From: Desulfobacterales bacterium
GTDB lineage: Bacteria > Desulfobacterota > Desulfobacteria > Desulfobacterales > JAHIVH01
Reading direction: 5' to 3'
Assembly (NCBI GenBank): GCA_020056645.1
Contig: JAGVHJ010000108.1
Span: 1 to 5,281, forward strand
DNA length: 5,281 nucleotides
Part shown: positions 1 through 5,281 of the stretch, piece by piece
Numbering within the stretch: the stretch's first letter is position 1
Layout: each line of letters opens with the position of its first letter
The notes under the pieces: generated by a model
Databases searched by the model: none
What the model saw: only the letters and a program-made list of their open reading frames with translations
Told to the model about the DNA's origin: nothing
Program-made: the position numbers and the translations under genes

Positions 1-338
1 CCATTATAGAGCATATGTTCTATAAAATGGGCGATTCCCTGCTCGTGTTCCTTCTCATGCATGGAACCGACCTGAACATTCAGGTGCAGACTCACCCTGT
101 CCCGGGGTTCACTATTTCTATAAAGGTAATACCGGAATCCGTTTTCAAGCGTCCCGGATACAAGGAGAGGGTCCGGCGTTATGGCCGCCGCATCTTCGGT
201 TAGCGTTTTTGCCGAAGGGGGGTGGCTCTGGACCTTGCCCAGAGCGTTACATCCTCCAGCAACCAGGAGAGAAATAAAGAGGTAAATGTTAATAAACCGG
301 CGGCATCTCTCCCGGCGGCGTGTTTGCGGAATGTTCAT
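1..338 (-). CDS. M16 family zinc metallopeptidase, lipoprotein (5' part, runs off the window)
   Basis: This is the first 112 codons of a gene cut by the left window edge, read from the reverse complement. Residues 1-30 look like a lipoprotein signal: an arginine-rich start, a hydrophobic stretch at about 16-27, and VAGGC ending at Cys30. Ala at -3 is atypical for a lipobox. Asn follows the Cys, which under the E. coli +2 rule favours the outer membrane. After a Pro/Ser/Thr-rich linker comes a typical M16 N-terminus: SGTLENGFRYYLYRN (61-75), then RVSLHLNVQVGS, then GIAHFIEHML (101-110). The last carries the inverted zinc motif HxxEH (H104, E107, H108). The downstream zinc-ligand Glu and the second half-domain lie outside the window. 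The style resembles PqqL-type peptidases of about 900 residues (family knowledge). The ATG at 338-336 overlaps the TGA of the zinc-ribbon gene as ATGA, implying translational coupling. No other start codon lies between it and the hydrophobic segment. The family call is firm; the substrate is unknown. Confidence 0.9.
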   Translation of the reverse strand, partial: MNIPQTRRRERCRRFINIYLFISLLVAGGCNALGKVQSHPPSAKTLTEDAAAITPDPLLVSGTLENGFRYYLYRNSEPRDRVSLHLNVQVGSMHEKEHEQGIAHFIEHMLYN

Positions 339-565
339 TGGAGAAAGACTCTCCATATGTAAAACGCAAAGAGTCCGCCCGCCAGAATGAACATGAGATA
401 GGCCTTCCAGTTGAAAGGCCTTTTTGCGAGGCCCACGGCATCAACCTCCCCCACCTTGGCCTTGCATTGAGTGCAGCGGGTCTCATCCAGTTTCAGGATG
501 GCGAAACAATCGGGGCATCGTTTATGTTTGAATTGAATTTTTTTTTCTTTTTTTTTTCTAGTCAA
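335..565 (-). CDS. Small zinc-ribbon protein with one C-terminal membrane helix
   Basis: This short protein has 76 residues from TTG 565, or 83 from TTG 586. It has a lysine-rich N-terminus, two CxxC pairs (CPDC and CTQC, at 17-20 and 31-34 in the 76-residue version) that would bind one zinc, and a hydrophobic helix near the C-terminus (about residues 54-71), NWKAYLMFILAGGLFAFYIW. It is probably a small inner-membrane protein with a cytoplasmic zinc knuckle; its function is unknown. No ATG precedes the zinc ribbon, so the start must be a rare codon. TTG 565 is preferred because AGG lies 10 nt upstream and the overlap with ppiD is only 8 nt. TTG 586 has no visible ribosome site. Codons 3-9 lie in a near-pure purine tract (A10-G-A9), prone to slippage or sequencing error. 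The stop overlaps the M16 peptidase start. Conserved Cys spacing, the membrane helix and tight packing argue for a real gene. Confidence 0.75.
   Translation of the reverse strand: MTRKKKEKKIQFKHKRCPDCFAILKLDETRCTQCKAKVGEVDAVGLAKRPFNWKAYLMFILAGGLFAFYIWRVFLQ
400..425 (+). terminator. Terminator-like hairpin inside the zinc-ribbon gene (antisense direction)
   Basis: On the plus strand AGGCCTT (400-406) pairs with AAGGCCT (415-421) around an 8-nt loop and runs into five T residues (421-425). It looks like an intrinsic terminator for rightward transcription entering the operon antisense. On the minus strand the same hairpin has no T tract and lies about 62 nt before the M16 peptidase start. Each arm contains the palindrome AGGCCT, so chance is possible. 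No rightward gene ends here. Confidence 0.25.
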
Positions 566-2450
566 GGAATCCCGGCCTAATATCAATTTTGCTTTCGTTT
601 TTCACTTGGGCGATCCATTTCTCGAACAACGCCGACTCTTTTTTCTGGAGAAGGAGATCCTGGATTTCCCCCCGATCCGCCTCAAAGCTCGCCTTATCAG
701 GGGCGTTCCGCTCTTTGAGGCTGATGACATAATAGTTTTGTTTTCCCATGAGAACCTCGCCGCAGACCTCTCCAGGCTTGGCGATCTTGAAGGCGGCCTG
801 GGCGATCTCCTTCTCAAAACCAAGTCCGGGAACTTCATCCTGGCGTTTGAAGGGTCCGGTCGCTTTTACGGAGAATCCTTTTTTCTGCGCTTCATTTGAG
901 AAAACAGCCCCTTCCTTCACCGCCTTTAAAAATGCCTTTGCATCGGCCAAAGCCCCATCTTGTCTCATTTTGGATGAAAGATCACTCTTGACCTTTTCGA
1001 CCACCTCTTTCAGATCGGGTATCACCGGCTCGATTTTTTCATCGGCCCGGATGATATAATATCCGGTTTCGAACTCCTCCACGTCACTGGTTTCCAACAG
1101 GGGAAGGGAGAAGGCGATCTGGGCGAATTTAGCGTTTTCTGGAATTCCCGAGATGGGGTCTTTTTGTGAAAAGAAATCGGTGGTCAAGACCTTTGCCGAG
1201 ACGCTTCCGGCTGCAAGATTGAGGTCATCCCCGTTCACGATGGCTTCATGAACGGTTTCAGCATCGTTATAGGCAAGGGTTTTTGCTTTCCGTTTTTTCA
1301 AGGTTTCTGTGATGGCCGCCGTGGCTTCTTCCAGGCTCTTTTTGGATGCTTCCTTCACCTCTTCGACCTTGATGAGGTGCCATCCGAACTGGCTCCTCAC
1401 AGGATCGCTTATTTCTCCGGGTTTCATGGAGAAGGCCTTGTCGGCGAAGGGTTTGACCATATCCTCATATTTAAAGAACCCCAGCTTGCCGCCATTATTC
1501 TTACCGGGGTCCTCTGAATAGGTTTTGGCAAGTTCCGCGAAATCCTTCCCTTGTTTAACCTGCTCAAGGATACCCATGATGGCGGTTTTCTTTTCCGCTT
1601 CAAGGGCGCTTCCCCCCTCAACCGGTACTTTAATCAAGATATGGCTGGCTGAAACGCTCTTGGGGGTTTCATACATCTGAATGTTTTCCTCGTAATGGCT
1701 CTTGATCTCCTCCGGAGTCACCTCGGCTTTAGCCACGTAATCGTCGGCGTTGATCTGGACATAGCTCGCCTTGATTTTTGGGAGGGTTTTGTATTTGTCG
1801 CCGTTTTCTTTGTAATAGCTTTCCATTTCTTCGTCGGAGGGAGCGATCTCCTTTTGGTCATCCGCGGAAAATGCGACATAGTTGATATCCACAACCGTAT
1901 TCTGCCAGGTATGCCATTCCGAGATTTCGTTTTCAGAGACTTTCACATTATCGATGATAATCGACCTGAGTTTTTCGATGGTCATCGCTTCTTTTTGCAT
2001 CTTTTCAAACATTTCCGGGGTCAGATCGTTGTTTTTCAACACCGCCTGGTAAATGTTGAAGTCGAACACCCCTTCATTCTGAAACATGGGCGCGTTTTTC
2101 ACGGACTCGGCGAGCTCTTTTCCAGAAACGTCGATTTTCAGTTTCCGGCTCTCCTGAAGAAGCAGCTTTTTATCGATGAGCCGGTTTAGCGCCTGCTTTT
2201 CAAGCTGAAGCATTTCAATCATTTCATCATTCAGATTGCTCCCGAACTGCTGCCGCATCTGGGCGATCATATTCTGATACGTGTTTCTGTATTCATCGAC
2301 GGAAACAGCCTCTCCATTCACCGTCGCCACTTCTTGATTCTTGTTCGAATCACCCGATTGAATTCCCCACAACACAAAAACAAACACAATAATGCCTAAA
2401 AGCGCTTTGACAATCCAGGATCCAGCGTTCTCCCTCAATATTTTGAGCAT
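558..2450 (-). CDS. ppiD: PpiD/SurA-like membrane-anchored peptidyl-prolyl isomerase and periplasmic chaperone
   Basis: This is a complete 630-residue protein, close to the roughly 620 residues of E. coli PpiD. Residues 1-13 are a short cytoplasmic start and about 14-29 form one membrane anchor (ALLGIIVFVFVLWG). A SurA/PpiD N-terminal chaperone-type helical region follows at about 35-170, beginning VATVNGEAVSVDEYR. A parvulin (rotamase) domain lies at about 268-363, with ASHILIK, FAELAKTYSEDPG, GGKLGFF and FGWHLIKV all well kept. The remaining 260 residues contain two degenerate segments resembling the C-terminal half of parvulin (about 440-472 and 547-580). The family holds or folds newly exported envelope proteins at the periplasmic face of the inner membrane. 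The ATG is preceded by AGGGGA at 2464-2459 with 8 nt spacing, and by a sigma-70 promoter about 85-110 nt upstream. It is the first gene of the leftward operon. Its TAG is followed directly by an A10-G-A9 tract inside the next gene. The product call is confident; the exact symbol is by resemblance. Confidence 0.92.
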   Translation of the reverse strand: MLKILRENAGSWIVKALLGIIVFVFVLWGIQSGDSNKNQEVATVNGEAVSVDEYRNTYQNMIAQMRQQFGSNLNDEMIEMLQLEKQALNRLIDKKLLLQESRKLKIDVSGKELAESVKNAPMFQNEGVFDFNIYQAVLKNNDLTPEMFEKMQKEAMTIEKLRSIIIDNVKVSENEISEWHTWQNTVVDINYVAFSADDQKEIAPSDEEMESYYKENGDKYKTLPKIKASYVQINADDYVAKAEVTPEEIKSHYEENIQMYETPKSVSASHILIKVPVEGGSALEAEKKTAIMGILEQVKQGKDFAELAKTYSEDPGKNNGGKLGFFKYEDMVKPFADKAFSMKPGEISDPVRSQFGWHLIKVEEVKEASKKSLEEATAAITETLKKRKAKTLAYNDAETVHEAIVNGDDLNLAAGSVSAKVLTTDFFSQKDPISGIPENAKFAQIAFSLPLLETSDVEEFETGYYIIRADEKIEPVIPDLKEVVEKVKSDLSSKMRQDGALADAKAFLKAVKEGAVFSNEAQKKGFSVKATGPFKRQDEVPGLGFEKEIAQAAFKIAKPGEVCGEVLMGKQNYYVISLKERNAPDKASFEADRGEIQDLLLQKKESALFEKWIAQVKNESKIDIRPGFLD

Positions 2451-2458
2451 TAATTTGT

Positions 2459-2464
2459 TCCCCT
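2459..2464 (-). promoter_or_regulatory. Ribosome binding site of ppiD
   Basis: AGGGGA on the minus strand lies 8 nt before the ATG at 2450. It supports the chosen start. Confidence 0.7.
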
Positions 2465-2534
2465 ACGCAATGATTGAAAGTTAACGATTTGAAAAAACAT
2501 ATGAAACCATTTTCCGTGACGGACAAATGCCGTA

Positions 2535-2563
2535 GTTCTATTTTTAATAGGGGATTTTGTCAA
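2535..2563 (-). promoter_or_regulatory. Sigma-70-type promoter for the ppiD operon
   Basis: On the minus strand a perfect -35 box TTGACA (2563-2558) is followed after exactly 17 nt by TAGAAC (2540-2535), which matches TATAAT at 4 of 6 positions. Transcription would begin near 2528, leaving a leader of about 78 nt before the ppiD ATG. No heat-shock-type or other special sigma motif is evident. This is read by eye, without a scoring matrix. Confidence 0.6.
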
Positions 2564-3067
2564 CACTTTCCATCAGGATGAAGCGACCGCTTTTGCCCGT
2601 CCAATTTTACGTTTTGTAAAGTTTTTTATCTTTTATCCTTCCGGTCGTATTAAAGCATAGGTCAAATTTTTACTAATAAATTTTATAATTTCAATAGGAT
2701 ATTTATATTCTATTCTTGGCATTTAAACTGCTTATAACTTGAGGTGAGTAAGAAGGTAACGGTTGTTTTAGGGGTTTTGACCCAGGAAAATGAGCCGGTT
2801 TCCTTATGGACACAAAGGGGATGCTGAACTATTAGTTGCCGGTATTGATTGATTTTCTTTTTTAGGTCAATCTCGCAATGACTGATGTTACAACAACCAG
2901 CGATAGATCGTGTCCCAAGGAAGAGTCGATAACAATCGATTCAAATAGGGGATGTTTTGTTTGTAGCCGCCACACGCTTAATCGCTCAATCATCTGAAGC
3001 CAGTTCGACGAAACAGAGACCCCTTTTTCCAGAAAGGGTGAGATAGAACAGACCTTCGCGGGCTTCA
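2564..3067. other. Long divergent intergenic region without a convincing gene
   Basis: About 500 nt separate the ppiD promoter from the likely phaE promoter. The part at about 2600-2740 is strongly AT-rich. A sigma-54-like element sits at 2717-2732. Only very short open frames exist, such as 20 codons at 2790-2852 and 39 codons at 2878-2997; neither has a well-placed ribosome site. A minus-strand frame ending at 2862 is the tail of an antisense shadow of phaE. A short hairpin, CCCTTT/AAAGGG, lies at 3021-3038 with no T tract. No tRNA, CRISPR or IS end is visible. The space could hold a long phaE leader, a small RNA or binding sites for regulators. Confidence 0.6.
2717..2732 (+). promoter_or_regulatory. 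Putative sigma-54 (RpoN) promoter, -24/-12 type
   Basis: TGGCATTTAAACTGCT matches the -24/-12 pattern TGGCAC-N5-TTGCW. The invariant GG (2718-2719) and GC (2730-2731) are separated by the required 10 nt. Deviations are T for C at the end of the -24 box and C for the first T of the -12 box. The start site would be near 2743, about 400 nt before phaE, so any transcript is either a long phaE leader or a separate small RNA. It lies in AT-rich DNA, where chance matches are less likely for the GC-bearing boxes but still possible. No activator site was identified. Confidence 0.4.
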
Positions 3068-3097
3068 TTGACATTATCCGTTTCATTGATTGAAAAT
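3068..3097 (+). promoter_or_regulatory. Putative sigma-70 promoter of phaEC
   Basis: A perfect TTGACA (3068-3073) is followed after 18 nt by GAAAAT (3092-3097), a 4 of 6 match to the -10 box. Transcription would start near 3104, giving a leader of about 40 nt. An imperfect palindrome (TGATT at 3087-3091, AATCA at 3098-3102) straddles the -10 region and could be an operator. The -10 box is weak, so regulation or an alternative start is possible. Confidence 0.45.
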
Positions 3098-3127
3098 AAT
3101 CATTCGTGGAATGAAAATCTGATAAAT

Positions 3128-3133
3128 AAGGAG
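3128..3133 (+). promoter_or_regulatory. Ribosome binding site of phaE
   Basis: AAGGAG serves three overlapping start codons: ATG 3139 (followed at once by TGA, spacing 5), GTG 3141 (spacing 7) and ATG 3144 (spacing 10). Only the last two open the phaE frame. ATG 3144 is taken as the start because ATG is the commoner initiator and the spacing is still acceptable. Confidence 0.7.
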
Positions 3134-3143
3134 AAGAGATGTG

Positions 3144-4064
3144 ATGAAAGATTTTTTGAAATCTGAAGGGGACGCAACGGGCGTCTTTGGCGATTTGTTG
3201 GGAAAAACCTCTGAACTGTGGGGCGATATGACCCGCACTTTTTTTGAAAAATCCGATCTTTTTTCCAAAATGTCCGCTGATGGAAAGCCAATGGTTTTTC
3301 CGGGGGTTGAAACCTGGGAAACCCTTATGAACAGCTGGCAGAAATCGAACGGCAACGGCAACGGCCAGAAGGATTTCAGTTTCGCCATCAAGGGCATGCA
3401 GGATATGACCGAAAGTCTTAATAAAATCGTTAAATCCGGTTTGACCGCCTGCGTGAACAGTCAAAAAAACTGGATGACCAGTGCGGAGAGCATCAATGAC
3501 GTGGTATCCGGTCTGGATTCGAGCCACTCCGGTTCCGAGCTGTTTGAGATCTTCAAGACTATTTATAAGAAAGAGGTCGGCCGTTTTTTTTCAATTCCCC
3601 AATTGGGCCTGACACGCTTTTACCAGGAACGGGTCATTCAGTTGATCGATAAATTCAACCTTTTCCAGGCGAACCTTCTTGAATTCATCTTTTTGCTGTA
3701 TCTTCCCATCGGACAATCCTTTAAAATGCTCCAGAAAACGCTCACGAGCATGCATGAAAAGAAGGCGCTGCCGGAGAATTTCAACGAATATTATCAGATG
3801 TGGGTGAAAATGCTGGAAGAAAAATATATGGAGCTCTTCCAGTCCACCGAGTATGTGACCGTTCTTGGGAAGGCCATGGAGGCCTTGAACGATTTCCTTT
3901 CCGCCCGGCAGGCCATCACCCAGGACTTTTTGAAGATGTCCGGCATCCCGGTGGAAAAGGACCTGGATGAACTTTATAAAGATATTTATAATCTCAAGAA
4001 GAGAATTGTTCATTTAGAAAAAACCATCGACGAAATATCAAAATCAGAGAAATCCGATCATTAA
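3144..4064 (+). CDS. phaE: Class III PHA synthase subunit PhaE
   Basis: PhaE is the non-catalytic partner of PhaC in class III polyhydroxyalkanoate synthase. In known systems it binds PhaC, activates it and helps place it on the storage granule. The protein has 306 residues from ATG 3144, shorter than the roughly 350-360 of Allochromatium PhaE (from memory). It is mostly helical and has no signal peptide. Recognisable PhaE features are PQLGLTRFYQERV (about 152-164), a hydrophobic helix near 175-190, the segment YYQMWVKMLEEKYMELFQS (216-234) and a C-terminal coiled-coil-like end DELYKDIYNLKKRIVHLEKT (275-294). A low-complexity NGNGNG linker lies near residues 69-74, encoded by a perfect hexamer repeat. 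The gene precedes phaC by 36 nt with no terminator between them, the usual pairing. GTG 3141 in the same frame is an equally possible start. The assignment rests on overall pattern plus the adjacent unmistakable phaC. Confidence 0.9.
   Translation: MKDFLKSEGDATGVFGDLLGKTSELWGDMTRTFFEKSDLFSKMSADGKPMVFPGVETWETLMNSWQKSNGNGNGQKDFSFAIKGMQDMTESLNKIVKSGLTACVNSQKNWMTSAESINDVVSGLDSSHSGSELFEIFKTIYKKEVGRFFSIPQLGLTRFYQERVIQLIDKFNLFQANLLEFIFLLYLPIGQSFKMLQKTLTSMHEKKALPENFNEYYQMWVKMLEEKYMELFQSTEYVTVLGKAMEALNDFLSARQAITQDFLKMSGIPVEKDLDELYKDIYNLKKRIVHLEKTIDEISKSEKSDH
3348..3365 (+). repeat. Perfect (AACGGC)x3 tandem repeat in phaE
   Basis: Three identical hexamers encode Asn-Gly three times. They sit in a likely flexible linker between the N-terminal part and the conserved helical core. 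Copy-number change would keep the frame, so the linker could vary in length between strains (inference). Confidence 0.75.
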
Positions 4065-4089
4065 TTCAAATATATACGTTTAAGAGAAC

Positions 4090-4095
4090 AGGAGG
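4090..4095 (+). promoter_or_regulatory. Ribosome binding site of phaC
   Basis: A full AGGAGG lies 5 nt before ATG 4101. It is stronger than the site used by phaE. It fixes the phaC start over the internal in-frame ATG six codons later. Confidence 0.8.
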
Positions 4096-4100
4096 AAGCA

Positions 4101-5281
4101 ATGTTTGGGTCAAACGTTATGACGGAAAATTTGTTTTCAAAGGTGGCGGATGGTGTCGAGATGTATCAGAATTATTTAGAGAACTCATCTAAAGTGATGT
4201 TAGGCCCCTTGGAGACATCTATTAGTTCCACCCCATACGATGTGGTCTATGAGGAGGATCGGATAAAACTCAAGCATTATAAACCGGATAACTCTGTGTC
4301 TAATAGAGTGAAGGCCCCTCTGCTCATCACCTATGCCCTGATCAACCGGGAAACCATGCTGGACCTTCAGCCGGACAGGAGCGTCGTTAAGTCCCTTCTT
4401 GCCGATGGCGTCGAGGTGTATATGATCGACTGGGGTTATCCCAGCCGGAAAGACCGCTTTCTGACCATTGACGATCATGTGAATGGATACATGAACAATG
4501 TGGTGGATTTCATCAGAAAGCGGCACAATATCCAGCAAATTAATTTGATGGGCATCTGCATGGGCGGCACCTTTTCCACCATGTATGCGGCCCTTTACCC
4601 GGAGAAGGTGAAAAATCTCATCACAACGGTCACACCTACCAGCTTCGACACACGGGATGGGCTTCTCCATGCCTGGGCCCAGGGAATCGACGCCGACAAG
4701 ATGGTGGACTCTTTTGGGAATATTCCCGCGGATATTATGAATCTTGGCTTTCTTCTTCTCAATCCCGCCCGGTTGATGATTGATAAGTATAAAAATTTCA
4801 TGGAGAATATGAACAATAAATCCTATGTGGAAAATTTCGTCCGCATGGAAAAGTGGATCTTCGACAGTCCCGATGTGCCCGGCGAAACCTTTCGCCAGTT
4901 TGTCAAGGATTGCTATCAGAAGAATCTTCTGATTCAGAATCAGATGGAAATCGGCGGCAGGAGAATCGATCTGAAAAAGATCACCATGCCGTTATTGAAT
5001 ATTTTCAGCAAATACGATCACCTGGTTCCCCCTGCGGCCAGCATGCAGCTGACCAGCCAGGTGGGAAGCGCGGACAAGGAAGATGTGTGCCTGGCCACAG
5101 GTCACATCGGCATCTATGTGAGTTCAAGGTTCCAGAAGGAGTTCGCTCCGAGAATCTCCAAATGGTTGAGCGAACGGGATCAACCGGAGGAGAAGAAAGT
5201 GAAAACCGTCAAACCGAAACTCGTTGGAAAAGCGGTGGCAAAAATGGTTAAAGAGCAGGAAAAAAGCCCCGCGATCTCAAC
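4101..5281 (+). CDS. phaC: Class III PHA synthase catalytic subunit PhaC (3' end outside window)
   Basis: PhaC polymerises (R)-3-hydroxyacyl-CoA into polyhydroxyalkanoate, releasing CoA, on the granule surface. 393 codons are visible and no stop is reached. The alpha/beta-hydrolase core is clear: APLLITYALINRETMLDLQPD (72-92), VYMIDWGYPS (106-115), the nucleophile box GICMGG (151-156, Cys153), NFVRMEKWIFDSPD (245-258), the acid in SKYDHLVPP (Asp306) and the base in ATGHIGIYVSS (His335). From memory, the Allochromatium enzyme has its triad at C149, D302 and H331, so all three here are offset by the same four residues, a strong sign of an intact class III fold. Two points are odd. The residue after the nucleophile is Met, where I recall Gln in class III. 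The protein also continues at least 33 residues past KWLSER (354-359), near the usual end, as a lysine-rich tail. It follows phaE by 36 nt in one operon. Confidence 0.95.
   Translation, partial: MFGSNVMTENLFSKVADGVEMYQNYLENSSKVMLGPLETSISSTPYDVVYEEDRIKLKHYKPDNSVSNRVKAPLLITYALINRETMLDLQPDRSVVKSLLADGVEVYMIDWGYPSRKDRFLTIDDHVNGYMNNVVDFIRKRHNIQQINLMGICMGGTFSTMYAALYPEKVKNLITTVTPTSFDTRDGLLHAWAQGIDADKMVDSFGNIPADIMNLGFLLLNPARLMIDKYKNFMENMNNKSYVENFVRMEKWIFDSPDVPGETFRQFVKDCYQKNLLIQNQMEIGGRRIDLKKITMPLLNIFSKYDHLVPPAASMQLTSQVGSADKEDVCLATGHIGIYVSSRFQKEFAPRISKWLSERDQPEEKKVKTVKPKLVGKAVAKMVKEQEKSPAIS

Noticed and set aside
15..203. Plus-strand frame of 62 codons at the left edge
   Set aside because: It is antisense to the M16 peptidase, whose HxxEH and flanking family residues clearly mark the minus strand as coding.
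1695..2189. Plus-strand frame of 164 codons
   Set aside because: It is entirely antisense to ppiD and is rich in Phe, Val and His in the pattern typical of reverse-frame shadows.
2606..2626. TTTAC/GTAAA stem followed by T residues, as a possible terminator
   Set aside because: The stem is 5 bp and almost all A-T, too weak for an intrinsic terminator, and no gene ends nearby.
2584..2647. CGACCG/CGGTCG inverted repeat spaced by about 50 nt
   Set aside because: The arms are only 6 nt and far apart, with no supporting structure between them.
2744..2827. 27-codon GTG-started plus-strand frame just after the sigma-54-like element
   Set aside because: It would be leaderless with a GTG start, which is unlikely, and it ends without any recognisable motif.
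2878..2997. 39-codon plus-strand frame with a CFVC motif in the intergenic region
   Set aside because: There is no ribosome site at a useful distance, only one CxxC pair and no recognisable fold. It is within chance for this length.
3021..3038. CCCTTT/AAAGGG hairpin as a terminator or riboswitch part
   Set aside because: The stem is only 6 bp, there is no T tract, and no larger conserved fold is visible around it.
2862..3527. Long minus-strand open frame of 221 codons
   Set aside because: Over half of it is antisense to the 5' part of phaE, it has no ribosome site at its starts, and its product matches nothing I recognise. It is best explained as a shadow of phaE codon bias.
4200..4670. Minus-strand frame of 156 codons, plus the plus-strand frame at 4853-5251
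   Set aside because: Both overlap phaC, whose catalytic motifs establish the true frame.

Overview
The window looks like chromosomal DNA from a Gram-negative bacterium, most plausibly a delta-proteobacterial (Desulfobacterota) relative. This taxonomic guess is inferred from protein character, not from any marker gene. The support is a class III (PhaE+PhaC) polyhydroxyalkanoate synthase pair, a large PpiD-type periplasmic chaperone, a predicted lipoprotein zinc peptidase, and a sequence with exact sigma-54 spacing. Two divergent gene blocks flank an intergenic region of about 0.7 kb.

Left block (minus strand, read from 2450 down to 1): a PpiD/SurA-like membrane-anchored peptidyl-prolyl isomerase/chaperone (558-2450) is followed by a tiny zinc-ribbon protein with one C-terminal membrane helix (335 to about 565). 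After that comes the 5' part of an M16 (insulinase/PqqL-like) zinc metallopeptidase with a lipoprotein-type signal (1-338, cut by the window edge). The genes overlap: the zinc-ribbon gene starts inside the end of ppiD, and its stop overlaps the peptidase ATG as ATGA. They therefore look like one translationally coupled operon. A good sigma-70 promoter (TTGACA, 17 bp, TAGAAC) lies at 2535-2563. The likely theme is envelope protein folding and turnover.

Middle (2451-3143): no convincing protein gene. It holds the ppiD promoter and leader, an AT-rich stretch, a sigma-54-like -24/-12 element at 2717-2732 pointing right, and a probable phaE promoter at 3068-3097 with an imperfect palindrome over its -10 region.

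Right block (plus strand): phaE (3144-4064) and phaC (4101 to beyond the window end), 36 nt apart, each with a strong ribosome binding site. Together they encode the two subunits of class III PHA synthase, which polymerises hydroxyacyl-CoA on the surface of storage granules. The PhaC catalytic triad (C153, D306, H335) is complete. PhaC carries a lysine-rich C-terminal tail running past the point where I recall classical class III PhaC ending.

Nothing here is a clear new system. The best leads are the PhaC tail, the distant sigma-54-like element with a possible long leader or small RNA, and the coupled zinc-ribbon/M16 lipoprotein pair.
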